From the NCBI GenBank assembly GCA_004553485.1, contig SFLG01000013.1:1-33523 (forward strand): a stretch of DNA of 33,523 bases, written 5' to 3'. Position numbers and translations under genes: made by a program. Under the pieces are notes generated by a model that worked only from the letters and a program-made list of their open reading frames with translations, was not told the origin of the DNA and did no database searches. The stretch is from Bacteroidales bacterium (GTDB lineage: Bacteria; Bacteroidota; Bacteroidia; Bacteroidales; Muribaculaceae). Positions 24,143 to 30,199 of the stretch are shown in pieces; the stretch's first letter is position 1, and every line of letters starts with the position of its first letter.

Positions 24143-24168
24143 GTTATCGGTCGAGCTCGACCGATAAC
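24143..24168. repeat. perfect 26-bp palindrome, copy 2 (upstream of topA)
   Basis: Same palindrome as at 10332-10357. The 33-bp block 24139-24171 is identical to 10329-10361 on the opposite strand, so the GGTG flank faces topA here as it faces polA there. It lies 259 bases upstream of the topA ATG. Outside the 33 bases the two flanks share only GC-richness, not sequence. Confidence 0.9.
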
Positions 24169-24293
24169 AGTCACGCCTCCGCCGGCCGGCACCCGTGCCG
24201 CCCCGCCGGTTAGCCGCGGCCCCTACTGCCCGGCCCGTGGTTGGCCGGGCCGGCAGCACGGTGGCCAGCGGGGCCGTGCACCCCGCCCGGGCC

Positions 24294-24321
24294 GGGCTGT
24301 GCAAGGCGGGCTGTGCAAGGC
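24294..24321. repeat. two exact 14-bp tandem copies of GGGCTGTGCAAGGC
   Basis: Copies at 24294-24307 and 24308-24321, followed by the start of a third (GGGC then divergence). They lie inside the GC-rich island upstream of topA. Confidence 0.85.
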
Positions 24322-24364
24322 GGGCCGGGCCAGAGGCGGGCCGGGGCGGCAGGGCGTAAACGTG

Positions 24365-24395
24365 GCAGGCGGGGGCGCATCGCGCCCCCGCCTGC
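24365..24395. repeat. perfect 14-bp-stem hairpin downstream of secDF
   Basis: GCAGGCGGGGGCGC (24365-24378) and its reverse complement (24382-24395) flank a 3-base loop. It is a very stable hairpin 97 bases past the secDF stop codon. There is no T-run on the minus strand, so it is not a classical terminator; it may protect the secDF mRNA 3' end or block polymerase. Confidence 0.75.
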
Positions 24396-24491
24396 GGGGA
24401 TATTCAAAATTTAGTTATGGCAAAAACTAATATCTGATATTCTTGGTTGAGGACCGGGGCGCCGGGCCGGGGGACGGCGGCGCGGGGGGCC

Positions 24492-27410
24492 TTACTTTCT
24501 GGTCTTGGTGGCGTTCTCGATCTTGGCGGCGGCAGCTTTGCGACGACGGGCGTCGGCGAGGTAGGCCACGGGGCTGGCGATGAAGATCGAGCACAGGGTG
24601 CCGATGATGACGCCGAGAATCATGGCGAAGACGAAGCTGCGGATGGTGTCGCCACCGAGGATGAAGATGCAGATGAGTACCAGCAGCGTCGATACCGAGG
24701 TCATGATGGTACGGCCCAGGGTCGAGTTGATCGACTTGTTGATGGTGACGCCGAAGTCCTGCTTGGGATAGAGGCCGACGTTCTCACGTACACGGTCGAA
24801 CACAACCACGGTATCGTTGATCTGGTAACCGATGACGGTCAGGATAGCCGCGATGAAGCTCTGGTCTACCTCCATTGCGAAGGGGAAGACACCCCAGCAC
24901 AGCGAGTAGAGGCCGATGATCGAGAAGGCGGTGAAGGCGACGGCGGCAAGGGCGCCCAGCGAGAAGGCGACGTTGCGGAAACGCAGCAGGATGTAGAGGA
25001 ACATGGCGATGAGGGCCAGTGTCACTGCGATGTAGGCGTCGGTGCGCATATCGGCGGCCACTGTCGGGCCCACCTTCTGGCTCGATACGATGCCCTGGCT
25101 GGCGTCGGTGGTAGAGAACTCGGTGGCGCTCATGTCCTGCTTGAGGTAGGGCTTGAGGGCGGTGAAGAGCTTGTCGGTAATTTCCTTTTCAATGCCCTTG
25201 CTCTCATCGTTGATCTTGTAGTTGGTGGAGACACGCACCTGGTTGGAGCTCTCGATGGTGATGACCGATACCGAGCTACCGGGGAATACCTCGGCTACCT
25301 TCTGCTGCAGCTCGACGGGGTTGACGGGCTTGTCAAACTTGACGACGTAGTTGCGGCCACCGGAGAAGTCGATGCCCTGGTTGAGGCCGCGCAGACCCAG
25401 CGAGGCGGCGCAGATGAGGATGAAGGCACCGGCGACGGCAAAGGCGACTTTGCGCTTGGCAAGGAAGTTAATCTTGGAGTTGATGAACATCTTGCGGCTC
25501 AGCGGGGTGCTGAAGGTCATCTTCTCCATCACCTTGCTCTTGGCGATGGCCACGAAGAACAGGCGGCTCAGGTATACTGCGGTGAAGAACGAGCAGATGA
25601 TACCGATGATGAGGGTGGTGGCGAAGCCCTTGATGGGACCTGTACCGAAGAAGAGGAGGATGACACCGGTGATGATCGATGTCAGGTTGGAGTCGAAGAT
25701 GGCCGAGAACGCGTTGGCGTAACCGTCGTTGATGGCGGTGCGGGGGTTCTTGCCGGCGCGCAGCTCTTCCTTAGCGCGCTCAAAGATAAGCACGTTGGCG
25801 TCGACGGCCATACCCAGCGAGAGCACGATACCGCAGATACCCGACAGGGTGAGCACGGCGTGGAACGAGGCCAGGATGCCGAAGGTGAAGAAGAGGTTGA
25901 AGACGAGGCAGAGGTTTGCCACCAGACCGGGGATGAGGCCGTAGAAGGCGCACATGAAGATCATGAGCAGAACCAGGGCGACGACGAACGAGGTGAGGCC
26001 GTCGTTGATGGCCTGCTGACCCAGCGACGGGCCGATAACCATGTCGGAGATGATGTTGACCTTGGCTTTCATCTTACCGGCCTTGAGGACGTTGGCAAGG
26101 TCCTTGCCCTCCTCGACGGTGAAGTTGCCGGTGATTTCGGAGCGACCCTGGTCGATGGGGCCGTTGATGTTGGGCGAGGTGTATACCATGCTGTCGAGCA
26201 CGACGGCCACGGGGCGGCCGACGTTTGCGGTGGTGATGCGTGCCCAGTCGCGTGCGCCCTGCGAGTTCATCACCATGTTTACGCTGATACCGCCGCGGAG
26301 CGAGTTCTGGTCCTGGTCCGAGGTGGCGTCAACCACCACTTCGCCGTCCAGGGCAGCCTTGCCGTTGGTGGTGCGGAGGGTATAGAGGGGGAAACCGTAT
26401 TTGCCGACTTCCTTGCCGTCCTTGTCATACTTCATGTCGGGCTTGACGCCCCAGCGCAGGGCCAGGTCGTTGGGCAGGACGCTCTTGGCCTGCTCGCTGC
26501 GTACGATGTCGTTGACCTGACGCATCTGCTTCTCGTCGGCGGCATAGCCGATGACGTCGACCTTTTGGCCGGGGTTCTGCAGCACGGCGGCGAGGGGAGC
26601 GGTGTTGAAGGTGCTGTCGCCCATGGCCACGAGCTGGCTCAGGTAGCCGGCTACGGCAGAGGCGTCGTAGGTCTCGTAGAACTCGAGGTTGGCCGAGCGC
26701 TGCAGCAGCGAGCGCACGCGCTCGTGGTCTTTTACGCCGGGGAGCTCGAGCAGGATCTGGCCGTCCTTACCCTTCAGCACCTGGATGTTGGGGCTGACTA
26801 CGCCGAACTGGTCGATACGCTTGCGCAGGGTCTGCGTGGCCGAGGTCTCTACCATGCTGTTGACCTGGCTGCGGATCTGGTCGCGGGCCGAGTTGATGTC
26901 GGTGGTGCCGTCCTTGACGATGTTGTCGCGGAAAACGGCCGACAGGTTGGCGTTGGGGTCGATCTTGCGGTACTCGGCGAGGAAGGTTCCGATATAGTCG
27001 TCACCGAGCGAGGGATTTTCCTGTACAAGTTTCTGTGTGTTGGCCAGGGCCTTTTCGACGTCATCGCTGGGATAGGTCATCTGACGGAGCATGTCGGGCA
27101 TGTCCACCTGCAGAATGACGTTCATACCGCCCTTGAGGTCGAGACCAAGGTTGACGGCCTGCTTGCGCACCTCCTCGAGGGTGTGGCCAAGATAAACTTT
27201 CTGTTCGCCCACCGAGTCCATATAGTGCTTGTAGGCTTCGTTGTAGGCTTTGTCGTCGTTGCCTTTCGACATACGCTGGGCATAAATTTCTGCCTCGTCC
27301 TCGTACTTGTTGTTCACGAAAGAGAACGACAGATAGAACGCGCACACCAGAACCAGGAAGATGGCTATGATGCCGGCGAGTACGCTGCCCAGAATTCCTT
27401 TGCTTTGCAT
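24492..27410 (-). CDS. secDF: protein translocase SecDF (fused SecD and SecF)
   Basis: A proton-driven membrane protein that helps pull proteins through SecYEG. SecD half: first membrane span (ILGSVLAGIIAIFLVLVCAFYL), a conserved GLDLKGGMNVILQVD, a large periplasmic domain, LPGVKDHERVRSLLQRSANLEF, and five C-terminal spans with SLGMAVDANVLIFERAKEEL. SecF half (from about residue 640): GIDFSGGRNYVVKFDKPV, then IGYQINDTVVVFDRVREN and spans to the C-terminus. The single 972-residue polypeptide is the usual Bacteroidetes arrangement. The start at 27410 gives a proper short cytoplasmic tail. A leader of about 165 bases with two tiny ORFs precedes it. Confidence 0.97.
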   Translation of the reverse strand: MQSKGILGSVLAGIIAIFLVLVCAFYLSFSFVNNKYEDEAEIYAQRMSKGNDDKAYNEAYKHYMDSVGEQKVYLGHTLEEVRKQAVNLGLDLKGGMNVILQVDMPDMLRQMTYPSDDVEKALANTQKLVQENPSLGDDYIGTFLAEYRKIDPNANLSAVFRDNIVKDGTTDINSARDQIRSQVNSMVETSATQTLRKRIDQFGVVSPNIQVLKGKDGQILLELPGVKDHERVRSLLQRSANLEFYETYDASAVAGYLSQLVAMGDSTFNTAPLAAVLQNPGQKVDVIGYAADEKQMRQVNDIVRSEQAKSVLPNDLALRWGVKPDMKYDKDGKEVGKYGFPLYTLRTTNGKAALDGEVVVDATSDQDQNSLRGGISVNMVMNSQGARDWARITTANVGRPVAVVLDSMVYTSPNINGPIDQGRSEITGNFTVEEGKDLANVLKAGKMKAKVNIISDMVIGPSLGQQAINDGLTSFVVALVLLMIFMCAFYGLIPGLVANLCLVFNLFFTFGILASFHAVLTLSGICGIVLSLGMAVDANVLIFERAKEELRAGKNPRTAINDGYANAFSAIFDSNLTSIITGVILLFFGTGPIKGFATTLIIGIICSFFTAVYLSRLFFVAIAKSKVMEKMTFSTPLSRKMFINSKINFLAKRKVAFAVAGAFILICAASLGLRGLNQGIDFSGGRNYVVKFDKPVNPVELQQKVAEVFPGSSVSVITIESSNQVRVSTNYKINDESKGIEKEITDKLFTALKPYLKQDMSATEFSTTDASQGIVSSQKVGPTVAADMRTDAYIAVTLALIAMFLYILLRFRNVAFSLGALAAVAFTAFSIIGLYSLCWGVFPFAMEVDQSFIAAILTVIGYQINDTVVVFDRVRENVGLYPKQDFGVTINKSINSTLGRTIMTSVSTLLVLICIFILGGDTIRSFVFAMILGVIIGTLCSIFIASPVAYLADARRRKAAAAKIENATKTRK

Positions 27411-27413
27411 GAG

Positions 27414-27503
27414 TTAGAAATGGGGTTTGTTATTGGTTTTTGATTTTTTTGATTTACAAATTGGTTTTACGACGTGCCGCCGCCGTTGCCGCGACATGCC
27501 CAT
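27414..27503 (-). CDS. possible 29-codon basic leader ORF ending 3 bases before secDF
   Basis: ATG at 27503 reads MGMSRQRRRHVVKP and continues Lys/Asn-rich to a TAA at 27416-27414, leaving three bases before the secDF ATG. It overlaps the stop of the upstream tiny ORF (TGATG). It has no Shine-Dalgarno site and no known family, and could be chance. If translated it would couple to secDF. Confidence 0.3.
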   Translation of the reverse strand: MGMSRQRRRHVVKPICKSKKSKTNNKPHF

Positions 27504-27556
27504 CAGCCTGACTGACAGGGTATAATGATGACGAAAAGCAGTGCGTAAGAGGCCAT
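27503..27556 (-). CDS. possible 17-codon hydrophobic leader peptide ORF upstream of secDF
   Basis: Reads MASYALLFVIIIPCQSG, a short hydrophobic stretch that could enter the membrane, starting 31 bases after the -7 promoter box. Its stop overlaps the start of the next tiny ORF. There is no homology evidence; it is noted because secretion factors in other bacteria are controlled by short exported arrest peptides. Confidence 0.3.
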   Translation of the reverse strand: MASYALLFVIIIPCQSG

Positions 27557-27586
27557 AGAGAACCCCTGCGCACAATTTTCAGCGTG

Positions 27587-27594
27587 CAAATATA
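27587..27594 (-). promoter_or_regulatory. Bacteroidales -7 box of secDF
   Basis: TATATTTG on the minus strand (exact TAnnTTTG), with a TTG 16 bases upstream. It implies a leader of about 165 bases before the secDF ATG. Confidence 0.55.
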
Positions 27595-27707
27595 CGATTT
27601 TTTTTGTTACCAACCGCCATAACCTGCTCAAAAGTTAGGATTAACAATAAAAGAAAGCTAAAAACACCGCCGCACGTGCCCGTCAATGTGGCGCCGTAAA
27701 TGCCAAA

Positions 27708-27737
27708 CGACGGGTCGCCCGATGGGGGTGCCCGTCG
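27708..27737 (-). terminator. possible hairpin terminator after the SemiSWEET gene
   Basis: CGACGGG (27708-27714) pairs with CCCGTCG (27731-27737), a 7-bp stem 23 bases past the stop codon. Only a weak T content follows on the minus strand (CGTTTGGCATTT), so termination is uncertain. Confidence 0.3.
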
Positions 27738-27759
27738 CTTGGGTGGGGAGGCGTAAGTG

Positions 27760-28041
27760 TTAGCCTCGCTTCTTTTTGCTGTCGTTGATGACCTTGATGG
27801 TGACGATAATCACCGAGCAGATGGTGGTGATGACGTTGGTGACGACCAGGGGCCAGTTGCCGATCAGGCAGCCCTGGATGACAAAGAAGAGCGAACCGAG
27901 GCCCATCATCACAAAGGTGGGCATGGCGATGCCATCGGTGTCGCGGGTACGGATGGTGACGATAGCCTGGGGCATATAGCCCAAAATCATCGAGATAGAA
28001 GCGGCCCATCCGAAGATGGCGGTCCAAAGTTCAGTGTCCAT
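27760..28041 (-). CDS. SemiSWEET / PQ-loop family membrane protein
   Basis: A 93-residue protein with three predicted membrane spans (about residues 4-24, 34-57 and 62-85) and the PQ-loop signature GYMPQAIVTIRTRDTDGIAMPTF. This is half of a SWEET transporter; such proteins form dimers that let sugars pass by facilitated diffusion. The substrate is not predictable from the sequence. It ends in a basic tail (KKKRG). It appears to be monocistronic with its own strong promoter. Confidence 0.85.
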   Translation of the reverse strand: MDTELWTAIFGWAASISMILGYMPQAIVTIRTRDTDGIAMPTFVMMGLGSLFFVIQGCLIGNWPLVVTNVITTICSVIIVTIKVINDSKKKRG

Positions 28042-28102
28042 GGTATATAAATGTGTTTTTAGTTTGTATGCTTAATGCGCGTTTTTTTGAGGTGTATTTC
28101 TG

Positions 28103-28132
28103 CAAAGGTATAAAAACTTGACAAAACACAAA
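28103..28132 (-). promoter_or_regulatory. complete Bacteroidales promoter of the SemiSWEET gene
   Basis: On the minus strand -33 TTTG (28132-28129), an 18-base spacer, then -7 TACCTTTG (28110-28103). Both elements match the consensus exactly. The leader is about 60 bases. Confidence 0.75.
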
Positions 28133-28257
28133 GAAAAATTACGCGGTAAAAACAAAATTATTCCTCCGTTTTTTGTCGCGGAGGATGGTTTTCGGCGATA
28201 GAGAAAAGCGGAAAAAGCGGGGGGAGGCGGCCGGCGGGGCGGCAGCCGCAAGGATGG

Positions 28258-28327
28258 GTGCCTCCGGCACAGTATTGGCGGGTCTTTGACCTGCAGTATT
28301 GGCAAACTATGGGTTTGCGGTATTGGC
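28258..28327. repeat. hairpin/TATTGGC array with 24-bp period downstream of birA
   Basis: Three copies of (A/G)GTATTGGC, with the 10-mers starting at 28270, 28294 and 28318, exactly 24 bases apart. Each is preceded by a different small hairpin: GTGCC-tcc-GGCAC (28258-28270), GCGGGTC-ttt-GACCTGC (28278-28294) and GCAAAC-tatgg-GTTTGC (28302-28318). Stem sequences differ while pairing is kept. The last copy ends two bases before the birA stop codon. The rest of the gap 28042-28257 holds the SemiSWEET promoter and a purine-rich stretch with nothing recognised. Confidence 0.75.
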
Positions 28328-28329
28328 GG

Positions 28330-29073
28330 TCAGGTGAGGACGGCGGCGACTTGTTTGAAGAGGTAGGGGCGGGGGGTGCCGTCGGGGAGGCGGAGGATGA
28401 GGGGGCCGGCGGGGTCGACGCGCTCGATGGAGGCCTCGAAGATGCGCAGGGTGGCGGTGTCAAGCCATTTGTGCAGCTTGCCGTCGTTGCGCCAGAGCAG
28501 GGTATGGTACTCGTCGGTGAGGGGGGTGGGGGAGGTGAGGGCGTTTTCGGCGGTGTGGAGGATTTCGGTGACGACGGAGGAGAGGAGGGCGTCGAGGTCG
28601 TAGGGGTGGTCGGCGAGCTGGGCCATGGAGACGGGGTTGGGGGCGGAGGAGCGGAAGATGGTCTGGTTGACGTTGATGCCGATGCCGGCGATGGAGCGGG
28701 TGATGAGGGAGCCGGAGATGGTGTTTTCGATTAATATCCCCACCATCTTGCGGTTGCCGGCGTAGATGTCGTTGGGCCATTTCACGCGCACGTCGGCGTC
28801 GGGGGGGAGGGCACGGCGGAGGGCACGGCAGACGCCGACGGCAACGGCCATCGAGAGCTCGAACTGGCGTGCTGCGGGCCACTGCTGCGGGCGCAGGATG
28901 AGCGAGAAGGTGAGGTTGGCGCCGGGCTCCGACTCCCACGAGTTGCCGCGCTGGCCGCGTCCGGCGGTCTGCTCGCGGGCGGTGACGACGGTGCCGTGGG
29001 ACGTCTCGGCCTCGGGGAGGGCGGCGGCATGGCTCATCGTCGACGGGCAGGTGTCAACGTGGATGCGGTTCAT
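28330..29073 (-). CDS. birA: biotin--[acetyl-CoA-carboxylase] ligase (no HTH domain)
   Basis: Attaches biotin to biotin-dependent carboxylases through biotinyl-AMP. Seen: CPSTMSHA at the N-terminus, the nucleotide loop GRGQRG (residues 38-43), VKWPNDIYAGNRKMVGILIE with the conserved Lys98, and GIGINVNQ. It has 247 residues and lacks the N-terminal winged helix of E. coli BirA, so it is a ligase only and not a repressor. The frame extends upstream with an Arg/His/Pro-rich stretch that overlaps tsaE; the ATG at 29073, two bases after the tsaE stop, is the real start. It is co-transcribed with tsaE. Confidence 0.92.
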   Translation of the reverse strand: MNRIHVDTCPSTMSHAAALPEAETSHGTVVTAREQTAGRGQRGNSWESEPGANLTFSLILRPQQWPAARQFELSMAVAVGVCRALRRALPPDADVRVKWPNDIYAGNRKMVGILIENTISGSLITRSIAGIGINVNQTIFRSSAPNPVSMAQLADHPYDLDALLSSVVTEILHTAENALTSPTPLTDEYHTLLWRNDGKLHKWLDTATLRIFEASIERVDPAGPLILRLPDGTPRPYLFKQVAAVLT

Positions 29074-29075
29074 CG

Positions 29076-29519
29076 TCACTCGTCGGGGAGGGTGACGGTG
29101 AGGGTGCGGCGGCCGCTGTCGGGGTCGGCGGCGATGTCGACGCGGACGGTGTCGTCGGGGAGCATGGGCTCGATGCGCTCGGGCCATTCGAGCAGGCACA
29201 GCACGCCGCTGTCGAAGTAGTCCTCGACGCCGATGTCCATGGCCTCTTCGAGGCTTTCGAGGCGGTAGAGGTCGAAGTGGTAGATGAGCTCGGCAGTGGT
29301 GTCGGAGCGGTACTCGTTGATGATGGAGAAGGAGGGGGAGTTGGCCATGTCCTCCTCTACGCCCAGGCGGCGCGAGAGGGCGTTGATAAAGGTTGTCTTG
29401 CCGGCGCCCATTTCGCCGTAGAAGGCAAAGATGGTGTAGTCGTCCATGAGGCTTACAAAGCGGTCGGCGGCCTTCTCGAGACCCTCGAGCCCGTCTATTT
29501 CAATAACTTCCTTACGCAT
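29076..29519 (-). CDS. tsaE: tRNA threonylcarbamoyladenosine biosynthesis ATPase TsaE
   Basis: The ATPase that works with TsaB/TsaD/TsaC to make t6A at position 37 of ANN-decoding tRNAs. Walker A GEMGAGKTTFIN (residues 35-46, Lys41), then SPSFSIINEY, the family-typical YHFDLYRLES and LLEWPERI. 147 residues is a normal length. First gene of the two-gene unit with birA, with a complete promoter upstream. Confidence 0.94.
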   Translation of the reverse strand: MRKEVIEIDGLEGLEKAADRFVSLMDDYTIFAFYGEMGAGKTTFINALSRRLGVEEDMANSPSFSIINEYRSDTTAELIYHFDLYRLESLEEAMDIGVEDYFDSGVLCLLEWPERIEPMLPDDTVRVDIAADPDSGRRTLTVTLPDE

Positions 29520-29546
29520 GTGTCAGTGTAGTTTGATTTGAGTGCT

Positions 29547-29577
29547 CAAAGGTACGGCTTTTGCGCGTGAAAACAAA
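29547..29577 (-). promoter_or_regulatory. complete Bacteroidales promoter of tsaE-birA
   Basis: On the minus strand -33 TTTG (29577-29574), a 19-base spacer and -7 TACCTTTG (29554-29547); both match exactly. The -7 octamer is identical to that of the SemiSWEET gene. Confidence 0.75.
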
Positions 29578-29613
29578 AACGTGCCGGGCGCGTTTTATCG
29601 CGGAAAAGGGTTT

Positions 29614-29876
29614 GCGGGCCGGGTGCGTGGATGATTTGGAGAATAGAGGGATGTTTGCCGACACGGAACTTGTTGACAAATTCGCTGCGCTCTTTGCTGA
29701 CGCTGAACGGACGGAAGATCACGGAACAGAATATTTGCAGGACATGTTTTGGGAACATGGCACTGACATCCATGGGCGCTGCGCGCATGGATGTGTCACG
29801 GAAGGGACGGAACGCGGGCGGAGGCGGGCCGGGTGCGTGGATGATTTGGAGAATAGAGGGATGTTTGCCGACACGG
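29614..29876. repeat. pair of identical 53-bp direct repeats
   Basis: Positions 29614-29666 and 29824-29876 are identical over 53 bases (beginning GCGGGCCGGGTGCGTGG, ending TTTGCCGACACGG) and are 210 bases apart. The interval holds the palindrome at 29766-29794. This looks like a partial tandem duplication or the ends of a small non-coding element. Several frames stay open across it, but none resembles a known protein. Confidence 0.85.
29766..29794. repeat. near-perfect 29-bp palindrome between the direct repeats
   Basis: ACATCCATG (29766-29774) pairs with CATGGATGT (29786-29794), and the inner GCGC (29776-29779) with GCGC (29781-29784). Only single unpaired bases lie between. Confidence 0.8.
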
Positions 29877-29879
29877 TAC

Positions 29880-30065
29880 TCGCGTTACTACTACGAGATG
29901 AGCGGCCAGATGAAAACCCTGCTCGACCGCGCCAACCCCCTCTACGGCGACGACTACCACTTTACCGACATCTATCTGCTGACCAGCGCTGCCGAGGATG
30001 AGGAGCACGTGCCCTCAAGAGCCATATCGGGCCTCGAAGGCTGGATCGAATGTTTCGACCGTGCG
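29880..30065 (+). pseudogene. remnant of a flavodoxin/NADPH-dependent FMN reductase-type gene
   Basis: The frame reads RYYYEMSGQMKTLLDR, then ANPLYGDDYHFTDIYLLTSAAEDEE and SGLEGWIECFDRA. This is the middle to C-terminal part of flavodoxin-fold NAD(P)H-dependent FMN reductases or iron-sulfur flavoproteins of Bacteroidales (the block after the YYYEMSGQMKTLLDR flavin-site loop). The N-terminal half with the phosphate-binding loop is missing: the homology starts right after the second 53-bp repeat. The similarity also stops after CFDRA, where AT-rich sequence begins. Both ends are therefore lost and the fragment cannot be functional. Base composition matches the host, not the downstream ATPase gene. 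Confidence 0.75.
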
Positions 30066-30093
30066 CATACTCCCTATCAATTCCAAAATATGC

Positions 30094-30143
30094 TTATAAT
30101 CCGCCAAAACTATGGTTTTTTACCCACATTTGGCGGAATATAA
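30094..30143. repeat. inverted repeat just upstream of the ATPase promoter
   Basis: TCCGCCAAA (30100-30108) and TTTGGCGGA (30129-30137) form a perfect 9-bp pair. Past one mismatch the pairing continues as TTATA (30094-30098) with TATAA (30139-30143). It could be an operator, a terminator of the old upstream gene, or an insertion boundary. Confidence 0.7.
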
Positions 30144-30167
30144 CGAGGTTTTGTCAAATTTTATTAT

Positions 30168-30175
30168 TAATTTTG
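30168..30175 (+). promoter_or_regulatory. Bacteroidales -7 box of the ATPase gene
   Basis: TAATTTTG matches TAnnTTTG exactly, 24 bases before the ATG at 30200. A TTTG at 30150-30153 is closer than the usual -33 spacing. Confidence 0.55.
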
Positions 30176-30199
30176 CACTTGAAAATAGTATATATAGAC

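Larger units (their letters stand above)
24000..24410. other. GC-rich non-coding island between secDF and topA
   Basis: The 608-base gap between the topA start and the secDF stop is mostly runs of CGGGCC, GCCGGCC and GGGCCGG type. It contains palindrome copy 2 (24143-24168), two exact 14-bp repeats (24294-24321) and a 14-bp perfect hairpin (24365-24395). The short frames across it are compositional and match no known protein. The bases around 24411-24491 hold nothing recognisable. Confidence 0.7.

Noticed and set aside
24365..24395. Hairpin after secDF as a rho-independent terminator
   Set aside because: The stem is strong, but no T-run follows on the minus strand, so it is listed as a hairpin only.
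24447..27443. 998-codon plus-strand open frame opposite secDF
   Set aside because: It mirrors SecDF codon by codon on the other strand, is an acidic/Gly-Val-rich composition artefact, and has no recognisable domain.
29631..30143. 170-codon plus-strand frame across the direct repeats and the flavodoxin remnant
   Set aside because: Only the middle third (29880-30065) resembles a protein; the rest reads through repeat DNA and AT-rich junction, so it is treated as a pseudogene fragment.
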